This document shows positions 44,838 through 52,548 of a stretch of 64,000 nucleotides of DNA, one piece after another. The stretch spans positions 209,094 to 273,093 of the forward strand of contig NZ_JAPDDS010000008.1 of NCBI RefSeq assembly GCF_025950085.1, given 5' to 3'. Numbering within the stretch: the first letter of the stretch is position 1; every line of letters begins with the position of its first letter. The translations under genes and the position numbers were made by a program. The notes under the pieces are model-generated. The model saw only the letters and a program-made list of their open reading frames with translations, searched no databases and was not told where the DNA came from. Source of the stretch: Luteolibacter flavescens. GTDB lineage: Bacteria; Verrucomicrobiota; Verrucomicrobiia; Verrucomicrobiales; Akkermansiaceae.

Positions 44838-45024
44838 GGCTCTGGCCTTCCCCCGGCGGCTGGGGAGGACTCCCAGCGGGGGCGTGGAAAAACTTCCGGG
44901 ACGTGCATCAAGTTGCCTTGCAAACGGGTGCAGCGGGGCGGAGGATTGTGCGTTAGAACCTGACGACACCGACTCCTGCGGTGCGCGTCGGGCCAGGCCA
45001 TTTCCTTCCTCATAGCCCCGCTCC

Positions 45025-46731
45025 ATGCACGCCCACGCTCCTGAAGAAAAGCTCGTCCCGCACCGCCTGGTCAAGGCACCCACCGGCATCAAGGGCTTCG
45101 ACGAGATCACGCTGGGCGGCCTGCCCGCGGGTCGCCCGACGCTGGTGTGCGGCTCGGCGGGCTGCGGCAAGTCGCTCTTCGCCTCGGAATTCCTCGTCCG
45201 CGGCATCCGCGAGTTTGGCGAGCACGGCGTGCTGATCACCTTCGAGGAGACGCCGGTGGACATCATCACGAATGTCGATTCGCTCGGTTGGGACATCCCC
45301 GGTCTGGTGAACGAGGGGAAGCTGGCGCTGGACCACGTGGTGGTGGACCGCCAGGCGATGGACGAGAATGGCGACTACGATCTGGAGGGCCTCTTCGTCC
45401 GCCTGCAGCTCGCGATCGAGTCCGTGAATGCGAAGCGCGTGGTGCTGGACACGATCGAGACGCTCTTCGCCGGCTTCAGCAACCAGACAGTTCTGCGCGC
45501 GGAGCTGCGCCGCCTCTTTGACTGGCTGAAGGACCGCGGGATGACCACGGTGATCACGGGCGAGCGCGGCGATGGCCAGCTCACGCGGCAGGGGCTGGAG
45601 GAGTATGTCTCGGACTGCGTGGTGCTGCTGGACCACCGCGTGGTGGGCCAGATCTCGACGCGGCGGATGCGCGTGGTGAAGTACCGCGGCTCCGCCCACA
45701 GCGCGAACGAGTTCCCCTTCCTGATCGACTCCGAGGGGATGTCGGTGCTGCCGATCACGGCGACATCGATGGACTACGATGTCTCCGACAAGCGCCTGCC
45801 TACGGGCGTGGCGGCGCTGGATGAGATGCTGGGCGGCGGCTACTATGAAGGTAGTTGCATCCTGCTGAGCGGGTCCTCCGGCACGGGCAAGTCCACGCTG
45901 GCGGCGCACCTGGCGGAGAAGACCTGCCAGGAGGGGAAGCGCTGCCTTTACTTCTCCTTCGAGGAAAGCCCGAAGCAGATCGTGCGGAACATGCGCTCGA
46001 TCGGCCGGGAGTTGCAGCCGCACCTGGACAGCGGGCTGCTGCAGATCGCCTCTTCGCGTCCGACGGCCTACGGCCTGGAGATGCACCTGGTGAAGATGCA
46101 CAAGGCCGTGCTGGAATTCGCACCCGACGTGGTGATCGTCGATCCGATCTCGAATCTGAATACCGCGGCGACGTCCGAGGAGAGCACACAGATGCTGCTG
46201 CGCCTGGTGGACCTGCTGCGGGCAAAAGGCATCACCACCCTCCTCATCAGCCTGGTACAGGGAAGCGGTGCCGGGCTGGAGACCAGCGGCGAGAATCTCA
46301 GCTCGATGGTGGATACCTGGCTGCTGGTGCGCGACGTGGAGTCCTACGGCGAGCGGAACCGCGTGCTCTACGTGCTGAAGTCGCGCGGGATGCGCCACTC
46401 GAACCAGCTCCGCGAATTCCTCATCACCAGCGAGGGCGTGGACCTCATCCCCGCCTACCTGGGCTCGGAGGGCGTGCTGACCGGCTCCGCCCGCCTGGCG
46501 CAGCAGCAGCGCGAGGCGGTGACCGCCGCCGTGGAGTCCGACCTGCAGCGGATGAACCGCCTGAAGCTGGAGCAAAAGAAACGCGCGCTGGACGCCCAGA
46601 TCGAGGTGCTGCGCGCCGAGCACCTGGCCGCGCAGGAGGAGCTGGAGCGCATGACCAGCGACCAGCGGACGCGCGACGACGTGACCGCCTCCGACTCCGC
46701 CGCCATGAACCTGAGCCGCAACCGCCAATAA
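45025..46731 (+). CDS. kaiC: KaiC-like double RecA-fold ATPase/autokinase
   Basis: 568 aa: CI domain (about 10-245) with Walker A GSAGCGKS (43-50) and catalytic EE (74-75); CII domain (about 250-485) with GSSGTGKS (283-290) and EE (313-314). The autophosphorylation position corresponding to cyanobacterial Ser431/Thr432 is Ser426-Ser427 in ENLSSMVDTWLL. A coiled-coil tail (490-568) is additional to the cyanobacterial form. First gene of an operon with two kaiB genes and a hybrid kinase; no kaiA. Confidence 0.93.
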   Translation: MHAHAPEEKLVPHRLVKAPTGIKGFDEITLGGLPAGRPTLVCGSAGCGKSLFASEFLVRGIREFGEHGVLITFEETPVDIITNVDSLGWDIPGLVNEGKLALDHVVVDRQAMDENGDYDLEGLFVRLQLAIESVNAKRVVLDTIETLFAGFSNQTVLRAELRRLFDWLKDRGMTTVITGERGDGQLTRQGLEEYVSDCVVLLDHRVVGQISTRRMRVVKYRGSAHSANEFPFLIDSEGMSVLPITATSMDYDVSDKRLPTGVAALDEMLGGGYYEGSCILLSGSSGTGKSTLAAHLAEKTCQEGKRCLYFSFEESPKQIVRNMRSIGRELQPHLDSGLLQIASSRPTAYGLEMHLVKMHKAVLEFAPDVVIVDPISNLNTAATSEESTQMLLRLVDLLRAKGITTLLISLVQGSGAGLETSGENLSSMVDTWLLVRDVESYGERNRVLYVLKSRGMRHSNQLREFLITSEGVDLIPAYLGSEGVLTGSARLAQQQREAVTAAVESDLQRMNRLKLEQKKRALDAQIEVLRAEHLAAQEELERMTSDQRTRDDVTASDSAAMNLSRNRQ

Positions 46732-46734
46732 TCC

Positions 46735-47106
46735 ATGAGCACGGACGACCCGACCCGACCGCCGGATGCCCCGGGCATCCCCCATGAGAACGGGAACGGC
46801 CACCAGCCATGGGAGCTGATGCTCTTCGTGGCCGGCCAGAGCCCGAAATCCGTGATGGCGTATGCGAACCTGCGGAAGGCCTGCGACCACTACCTGCCCG
46901 GCCGCTACCGCATCGAGCTGGTGGATTTGACACGCGGACAAGCGTCGCTTGCAAAGCAGTACCAGGTGGTCGCTATTCCCACCTTGATCCGGAAACAGCC
47001 GGACCCCCAGAAGCGGATCATCGGCAGCCTCTCTGACATCCAGCGACTTGTAAACGACCTCGATCTCGGCTCGCCGATCCTGAACCCTCCTTCCACTCCA
47101 TCATGA
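46735..47106 (+). CDS. kaiB: KaiB-like protein 1
   Basis: 123 aa. After a polar N-terminus, WELMLFVAGQSPKSVMAYANLRKACDHYLPGRYRIELVDLTRGQASLAKQYQVVAIPTLIRKQPDPQKRIIGSL is the KaiB/thioredoxin-like fold, including the cis-Pro region AIPTL. Starts three bases after kaiC and overlaps the next kaiB by ATGA. In cyanobacteria KaiB changes fold and binds the KaiC CI ring. Confidence 0.92.
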   Translation: MSTDDPTRPPDAPGIPHENGNGHQPWELMLFVAGQSPKSVMAYANLRKACDHYLPGRYRIELVDLTRGQASLAKQYQVVAIPTLIRKQPDPQKRIIGSLSDIQRLVNDLDLGSPILNPPSTPS

Positions 47107-47513
47107 TTCCAGAAATCCAGAGCGACGCGGCCGATGGCGGCTCCGACGGCGCTCCATCGGCCAGTGATCTGGCGAAGCTGGAATTTGACCGGCTGATCAG
47201 CGGATCGCCGGACGAGTCCTTTTACAAGATGACGCTCTTCGTCACCGGCCACACGGCGAAGTCCATCCTGGCGGTGGCCACGGTGAGAAAGCTGTGCGAG
47301 GAGCATCTGGCCGGTCGCTACGAGCTGGAGGTGGTGGACATCTACCAATCCCCGGAGCGCCTGGCGGGCGACCAGATCGTGGCCGCGCCGACGCTCTTCA
47401 AGCGCGAGCCGGTGCCGGAGCAAAAGGTGGTGGGAAATCTCCACGACCGCGAGCGCGTGCTGATGGCGCTGAACCTTAAAACCCGGCCCGAGGTCAACTG
47501 GGCAGAACTCTGA
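47103..47513 (+). CDS. kaiB: KaiB-like protein 2
   Basis: 136 aa. YKMTLFVTGHTAKSILAVATVRKLCEEHLAGRYELEVVDIYQSPERLAGDQIVAAPTLFKREPVPEQKVVGNL is closer to classical KaiB (VTG, KxL, AAPTL, P-x-P) than its upstream neighbour, with a 40-residue acidic N-terminal extension. Two different KaiB proteins in one operon suggest distinct binding partners, perhaps KaiC and the kinase. Confidence 0.93.
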   Translation: MIPEIQSDAADGGSDGAPSASDLAKLEFDRLISGSPDESFYKMTLFVTGHTAKSILAVATVRKLCEEHLAGRYELEVVDIYQSPERLAGDQIVAAPTLFKREPVPEQKVVGNLHDRERVLMALNLKTRPEVNWAEL

Positions 47514-47529
47514 AGCCAGAAGCAGAACC

Positions 47530-49224
47530 ATGAGTGCCAACGGCCTGAACGCCGCCTCCCCTGCCGCCGACGCCCCGCCGAATCACCAGTGGGTGAACCG
47601 GGCGGAAATGGAAACCCTGCGCCAGAAGCTGCGCGAGGTGCAGGAAACGCTGGATGCCATCCAGTCCGGCGACGTGGATGCGGTGGTGGTGAGCGGTGAC
47701 CATGGCAGCCAGATCTACACGCTGAGCGGCGCGGAGGAGCCCTACCGGATCTACGTGGAGCAGATGCGCGAGGGCGCGGTGACGGCCACGGAGGGCGGGA
47801 TGGTGCTGTATTGCAACAAGCGCTTCGCGGACTTCGTGGGGCTGCCGCTGGAGCGCGTGATCAGCGCGGGTGTGGCGGATTTCCTGCGACCCGGCGTGTG
47901 GGAGGAGATCGTGCGCGGGCTGGCGGACAGTGATTTCGTGAAGACGGAGACGGAGATCGCCCATGGCGCGGGCGTGCTACCGGTGCTGATCACCGGCAGC
48001 CGCGTCGCCACCACGGAGGACCCGGTGTTGTGCCTGGTGGTGACGGACCTCTCCGCGCAAAAGGAGAAGGAGCGCCTCACGCTGGCGAACGAGGTGGCCG
48101 AGGCGGCGAACCGCGCGAAGGACTCCTTCCTCGCGGTGCTGAGCCACGAGCTGCGCACGCCGCTGACCCCGGCACTGATGGGCACCTATCTTCTGGAGGA
48201 GGACGCCACGCTCGGCCCGCAGGCAAAGGAGCTGGTGAAGATGATCCGCAAGAACGTGGAGGTAGAGACCCGCCTCATCGATGACCTGCTGGACCTGACG
48301 CGCGTGACCGAGGGGAAGATCCAGCTCCGCAAGGAACTGGTGGACCTTCACCACGTGGTGGCCGAGGCCGTGAAGGTCTGCGCCCCGGGCCTGGTGGAGC
48401 AGTCGCAGACGATCACACAGGACCTTCAAGCCACATCATCTCAGATCCACGGGGACCCGGTGCGGATCCAGCAGATCCTGTGGAACCTGATTCGCAATGC
48501 CAGCAAGTTCAGCCGGCCCGGGACCGCCATCGCCATCCGCTCGTGGAATGATGCGAATGGGAACGTGCAGGTTTCCGTGCAAGACCAGGGCATCGGCATC
48601 GAGCCGCAGATCATGGCGAAGCTCTTCAAGCCCTTCGAGCAAGGGGGCGAGGACATGACGCGGAAGTTCGGCGGGCTCGGCCTCGGGCTGGTGATCAGCA
48701 AGTCGCTGGCGGAGCTGCACGAGGGCGGACGGATCGAGGCGCACAGCCCGGGCAAGGACCAGGGCAGCACTTTCACGCTGCGCTTCCGTACGTCCTCCGC
48801 GACGCCGCGCGAGGAGGTGACGAGCCGCACCGAGATGCCTGCAAAGGCGCGCGTGCTCGTGGTGGAGGACAATCGCGACGCGCGCATGGCCGTGGTGCTG
48901 TGGCTGCGCACGCTGGAGTACGAGGTGACGGAGGCAGATTGCGTGGCGACCGCGCTCCAGCTCGCCGGGACGCGCGAATTTGACATCCTGATCAGCGACA
49001 TCGGCCTGCCGGATGCGACTGGCTACGAGCTGATGTCCGGGCTGCGCGGCAAGGGCATCATCGGCATCGCCATGAGCGGCTACGGCCAGCATGACGACGT
49101 GGAGAAGTCGAAGGAAGCAGGCTTCTCCGACCACCTCATCAAACCGGTGGCACCGAAGACTCTGGAGAGCGCACTGGCAGCGGCATTGAAGCGGTCGAAG
49201 GCGGGTGCCGGTGTGGTCGGTTAG
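47530..49224 (+). CDS. PAS-containing hybrid histidine kinase of the kai operon
   Basis: 564 aa, no membrane segment: coiled coil 23-46, PAS domain about 75-180, HisKA with His206 in LSHELRTPL, HATPase with NLIRNASKF, DQGIGIEP and GLGLGL, and a C-terminal receiver (440-555) with phospho-acceptor Asp490 in ISDIGLP and Lys538 in LIKPV. It is 16 bases after kaiB2, so it is the likely signalling output or input of the Kai module, as SasA is in cyanobacteria, but with a different domain layout. Confidence 0.92.
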   Translation: MSANGLNAASPAADAPPNHQWVNRAEMETLRQKLREVQETLDAIQSGDVDAVVVSGDHGSQIYTLSGAEEPYRIYVEQMREGAVTATEGGMVLYCNKRFADFVGLPLERVISAGVADFLRPGVWEEIVRGLADSDFVKTETEIAHGAGVLPVLITGSRVATTEDPVLCLVVTDLSAQKEKERLTLANEVAEAANRAKDSFLAVLSHELRTPLTPALMGTYLLEEDATLGPQAKELVKMIRKNVEVETRLIDDLLDLTRVTEGKIQLRKELVDLHHVVAEAVKVCAPGLVEQSQTITQDLQATSSQIHGDPVRIQQILWNLIRNASKFSRPGTAIAIRSWNDANGNVQVSVQDQGIGIEPQIMAKLFKPFEQGGEDMTRKFGGLGLGLVISKSLAELHEGGRIEAHSPGKDQGSTFTLRFRTSSATPREEVTSRTEMPAKARVLVVEDNRDARMAVVLWLRTLEYEVTEADCVATALQLAGTREFDILISDIGLPDATGYELMSGLRGKGIIGIAMSGYGQHDDVEKSKEAGFSDHLIKPVAPKTLESALAAALKRSKAGAGVVG

Positions 49225-49244
49225 GCGCAGCCCTTTGCGAAAGC

Positions 49245-49490
49245 CCCCCCTGGGAGCGCGCGGCCACTGGCCCGCTTGGACAGCCGTGGAACCTCGGGTA
49301 AAAGCTGCTCACACGAGATCATCAGGAAGCGGGCATGCATGGTCGCTTCGCCGAACTATCCAAGCGAGCCGGTGGCACGCGCTCCCAGCGGGCCGCTCCG
49401 TGGAAAGCGGCTTTTGCCCGGAGTTCGCCGGTCTGTCCAAGCCGGCTGAAGCCAGCGCTCCCGGCTTTGCCGATCCGGCGCGTTCCGGAT
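49245..49490. repeat. cluster of three GGGAGCGC hairpin repeats
   Basis: Three related units around 49251-49280, 49350-49395 and 49430-49475, each with GGGAGCGC (or its complement) next to a short palindrome (GCGGCCACTGGCCCGC and variants) and TTGGACAG/TTGGATAG. One direct, two inverted: the arrangement of a BIME. Distinct from R1 but sharing the GGGAGCGC edge. The rest of 49225-49561 is featureless. Confidence 0.6.
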
Positions 49491-49561
49491 TACCTTCCGG
49501 GATGACTCCCAAACCACTTCACTGAATCACCACCCAAATACCTTCCAGAATCCACCCCCAA

Positions 49562-49592
49562 CAAAAAATCCCGAGGCCTTTCAGCTTCGGGA
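49562..49592 (-). terminator. terminator originally downstream of tRNA-Leu
   Basis: Reverse strand: TCCCGAAGC..GCCTCGGGA stem followed by TTTTTTGTT, 20 bases beyond the 3' end of the tRNA-Leu fragment. Its position marks the bases left of 49613 as original chromosome. Confidence 0.75.
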
Positions 49593-49612
49593 CTCATTGA
49601 CTAACAAAAGCG

Positions 49613-49667
49613 TGCGCGCGAGAGGACTCGAACCTCCACGGGGTTGCCCCCACTAGAACCTGAATCT
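49613..49667 (-). other. attachment site: 3' fragment of a tRNA-Leu (CAG anticodon) gene
   Basis: On the reverse strand this reads from the anticodon loop (TTCAGGT), through the anticodon 3' arm, the long variable arm TGGGGGCAACCCCG, the T arm GGAGGTTCGAGTCC, to the acceptor 3' strand TCGCGCGCA. No matching 5' half (TGCGCGC start, D arm) follows at higher coordinates, so it is not a functional tRNA but the duplicated att end of an element integrated into tRNA-Leu. Confidence 0.85.
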
Positions 49668-49757
49668 CGTGAAGAAATCACAAGCCACTGTGCTTTAACC
49701 GCATCAGAAAAGCGATTTAACCCATTTTAGGGGTTTTCTGGACTTTGGATGCGATAA

Positions 49758-50969
49758 ATGCACCATCTTGGCATGCCTCGAACCCCCTCATTCAAGGTCA
49801 GGGACACCCCGAAAGGATGGCTCCTGCATATCCCGGCCAGCCTTTCCGACACCGGCAAACTCCAGCGAAGATACTTCTCCACAAGGGATCTGGCCACGGC
49901 TGAGGCGAAGAAGGTCAGAAATGACTATCGTGCCCACGGAGAGCAGGCGTCCGTGCTCCCTCCGAGAGTCGCAGACGATGCTGTTGCTGCTCTTCGTGTT
50001 CTGGAGCCGACGGGAGCAACCCTCTTGGAGGCGGCCAGATCCTATCTGAAAATGTGGGCAGCGCGGAATTCGTCACAGCTCCTTGGAGACGCCGTCATTG
50101 CTTTCACCACCGCGAAAGCAGAGACGATCCGTGAGGAAACAGCCAAGAGCTACGCCTACACTCTCGAGAGGACCATGAGCTCGCTCCACGAGTCGGTGCT
50201 TGCCGACGTCACCACGGAGGATCTCGCTTCGATTCTGTCCGAGAAAAAACCGACAGCTCGGGCGATGCACATTCGGAATCTCCGCGTGTTCTGGCGGTGG
50301 GCCTGCAAGGAGCCCAGGCAATGGGCAACGATGGCCCCTGTAGATGCTTTGGAATTTCGGAAAGAAGCTGGCGAGGCTGACATCATTTCATTGAGCGCAG
50401 CGGAGGTGAAAGCCCTGCTGAAGGCGGCTGAGGAATTCCGCCCAGAGGCTGCTATCGCATTCGCGGTTTCCATTTTCGGTGGAGTTAGATCCAAAGAACT
50501 AACACGGCTGACATGGGCGAGCGTGCTAGAAGATCACATCGAGATCGGCCGCTCCGTTGCTAAAAAGCATGCGCGCCGACTTGTTCCGATATGTCCCACC
50601 TTAAGGGCCTGGCTTGATGCCTACCGCGGAGACGCTGGAGCAGAGGATCTCCTCACTGGCGGGAACTGGCGTTCAGTTTCGTGCGCGGTTCGGCGATTGG
50701 CGGGCTGGGCGGTGGAATCCAAACTGCTCCAGCATCCACCTTCACCAAGTCGCGGTGCATGGCCTGCGAACGGATGCCGCCACACCTGCGCATCCGTCCA
50801 AGTCGCGATCGGAACGCCACTTGAAGACCTCACCTTCAAGTTTGGTCACACGGGAGGCCATGATGTGCTGAGAAAGCACTACGTTGCCCGCATGAGCAAA
50901 AAGGAAGCCCTCGAAATCCTTTCAACAGGTCCTAACGGGACAGTAGTTTCATTGGTCAGTGTGGCCTAA
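49758..50969 (+). CDS. int: tyrosine recombinase/integrase
   Basis: 403 aa. N-terminal arm-binding-like domain (KGWLLHIPASLSDTGKLQRRYFSTRDLATAEAKKVRNDY), SAM-like core-binding domain 88-195, and a catalytic domain with Arg244 (GGVRSKEL), NGCRHT (Arg341), FGHTGGHD (His364) and the nucleophile Tyr375 (LRKHYVAR). The first histidine of the H-x-x-R box is replaced (Asn338 in NGCR). It reads away from the adjacent att site and should catalyse integration into tRNA-Leu. Confidence 0.92.
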   Translation: MHHLGMPRTPSFKVRDTPKGWLLHIPASLSDTGKLQRRYFSTRDLATAEAKKVRNDYRAHGEQASVLPPRVADDAVAALRVLEPTGATLLEAARSYLKMWAARNSSQLLGDAVIAFTTAKAETIREETAKSYAYTLERTMSSLHESVLADVTTEDLASILSEKKPTARAMHIRNLRVFWRWACKEPRQWATMAPVDALEFRKEAGEADIISLSAAEVKALLKAAEEFRPEAAIAFAVSIFGGVRSKELTRLTWASVLEDHIEIGRSVAKKHARRLVPICPTLRAWLDAYRGDAGAEDLLTGGNWRSVSCAVRRLAGWAVESKLLQHPPSPSRGAWPANGCRHTCASVQVAIGTPLEDLTFKFGHTGGHDVLRKHYVARMSKKEALEILSTGPNGTVVSLVSVA

Positions 50970-51359
50970 GATCGCTGGCGGGCCAGCCTGTCAGGTTTTT
51001 GACGTCTTCCTCCACGACAAAAAAACATCCGCAAGTTGCTGCTTATAAAATTGTTACAATCACCCGCAATTCTCCGAACGGTTTTGGTGCGACACGGAAT
51101 AGGACAGCCCATCGAGAAGTGGACCGGCAACTATTGCCGGTTTCGGAACTGCCACACCGTGGGAAAATAACGACATAAGTTATTGGAGACCAATTACATC
51201 CAATTATTTCAGGAGACCCATGTGATCCCGGTGGCGCTCCAATTAGCGGCAATCCGGTCAGACGCATTTCTAATGCTAATGGACTACAGTGCGATTTTCG
51301 GGGGGGCCAGTGGCGTCTGTCGTAAACTAGGTTAAACGGATTAAATAGGTGAGCACGTT
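50970..51359. promoter_or_regulatory. intergenic control region between integrase and excisionase-like gene
   Basis: 390 bases without a gene, AT-richer than the surroundings. CCAATTA occurs three times (51190-51196, 51200-51206, 51239-51245), the first two 10 bp apart, i.e. on the same face of the helix. Possible sites for a phage repressor or excisionase; promoter boxes could not be fixed. Confidence 0.4.
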
Positions 51360-51569
51360 ATGAGTGCTCCAGTATTCAATCCGCGGCGGGCAACGCCGCG
51401 CCAGCTCGCCGATCACCTAAGCACTTCCGTTCCCACGGTCCTCTCTTGGCACCATGCCGGCATCATTCCTGCCGTTGTGTCTGAAGGTAGGGTTTATCGC
51501 TTCGATCTTGAGGCGGTGGATCAAGCCTTGGCCCACAGGGCGCAGATGAAGAAAGGCGGTGCCGCATGA
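51360..51569 (+). CDS. excisionase-like small HTH protein
   Basis: 69 aa: RRATPRQLADHLSTSVPTVLSWHHAGIIPAVVSEGRVYRFDLEAVDQAL is a MerR/AlpA-type winged helix, as in phage excisionases and AlpA activators. Located after the integrase and its control region, where such a directionality factor is expected. It could equally be a transcriptional activator of the replication genes. Confidence 0.75.
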   Translation: MSAPVFNPRRATPRQLADHLSTSVPTVLSWHHAGIIPAVVSEGRVYRFDLEAVDQALAHRAQMKKGGAA

Positions 51570-51726
51570 GCGGGCCGCCCGGGAAACGAAGCGGCCCGCC
51601 CGCGTTGCCGCAGACAGGCCGCCCTCAGTCGTCGTTGACCGGAAGCTGCCCCACAAAAGCGGAACCCGCAACGGGTGCGAGTGGCCCCCAACGGGCGCGT
51701 ATCCCGCTCACGGTGGAGGTGCCCGG

Positions 51727-52548
51727 ATGATCGTGGATCCTGATTTCCCCGACCACTGGAAAACCCGGATGGTGGTGGATGCTTTGGGCGGTGACGAGGC
51801 GGCTCCCGTCTATCTGATTCGCTTGTGGGGACACTGCCAGAACCGGAAGACGGCCAGTTTCGACAACCTGCCGGCTGAGGCTCTGAAAGCGGTGTGCCGT
51901 TACCCAGGCAGCGCATCAGATATCGAGCGAGCGCTCACTGTCGCCGGCTTTATCGGGCGAGAGGGAGCCGTGCTCATGGTCGTCGGATGGGCCGAATACA
52001 ATGCCTCGCTGATCGCCAATTGGACCAATGGAAAGAAGGGCGGACGGCCGCCAAAGAACCATCGTAATATGACCGGAGATAACCCATCGGAAACCCATGG
52101 GTTTCCCATCGATAACCCGTCATCAACCCATCGGGAACCGATAAGAGAAGAGAAGATAGGAGAAGAGAAGAAACCCCCTGTAGTCCCCCGAGGGGACGGG
52201 GCGGTGGCCAGTCGTGAAGCCGAGACGAGAGATCGATGCCTGCCAGACCGCTGGAGAAACATCCCCAAGGGCGAGCGCAACCGGGTGAAGTGCCTGCGAA
52301 ACACTCCACTCATGCAACGCATTGGCGGGTGGTTCAACCGACGCCCTGACACGATCTGGACGCTTTCGGAGGGTATCGCGCTTTTCGAGATCAAGCCACC
52401 TGAGGAAGACGTCGAACTACTGGAATCGTGGTATCTGGCCTCCGATGTCGGGGACCGCGACATCCGCCGCCGTGACCTTCTCACGCTCCTGAACAATTGG
52501 ACCATCGACCTGGACCGCGCCCGTCTCTGGCGCTCAGAAATCCCATGA
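51727..52548 (+). CDS. phage replication-initiator-like protein
   Basis: 273 aa starting MIVDPDFPDHWKTRMVVDALGGDEAAPVYLIRLWGHCQNRKTASFDNLPAEALKAVCRY, a winged-helix-type N-terminus seen in phage replication proteins, then a lysine/glycine linker (NGKKGGRPPKNHRNMTG), a charged tract (IREEKIGEEKKPP) and a helical C-terminus. GGAGGT six bases before ATG 51727 sets the start. It overlaps the helicase gene by ATGA, which fits an initiator that loads the helicase. Function inferred. Confidence 0.68.
   Translation: MIVDPDFPDHWKTRMVVDALGGDEAAPVYLIRLWGHCQNRKTASFDNLPAEALKAVCRYPGSASDIERALTVAGFIGREGAVLMVVGWAEYNASLIANWTNGKKGGRPPKNHRNMTGDNPSETHGFPIDNPSSTHREPIREEKIGEEKKPPVVPRGDGAVASREAETRDRCLPDRWRNIPKGERNRVKCLRNTPLMQRIGGWFNRRPDTIWTLSEGIALFEIKPPEEDVELLESWYLASDVGDRDIRRRDLLTLLNNWTIDLDRARLWRSEIP

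Noticed and set aside
44838..45024. Riboswitch or leader in front of kaiC
   Set aside because: Some short palindromes but no arrangement matching a known class and no terminator-like stem.
45010..46941. 643-aa reverse ORF over kaiC
   Set aside because: Antisense to KaiC and KaiB1; no motifs.
49613..49700. Functional tRNA-Leu gene
   Set aside because: Only the 3' part from the anticodon stem is present; no acceptor 5' strand or D arm follows.
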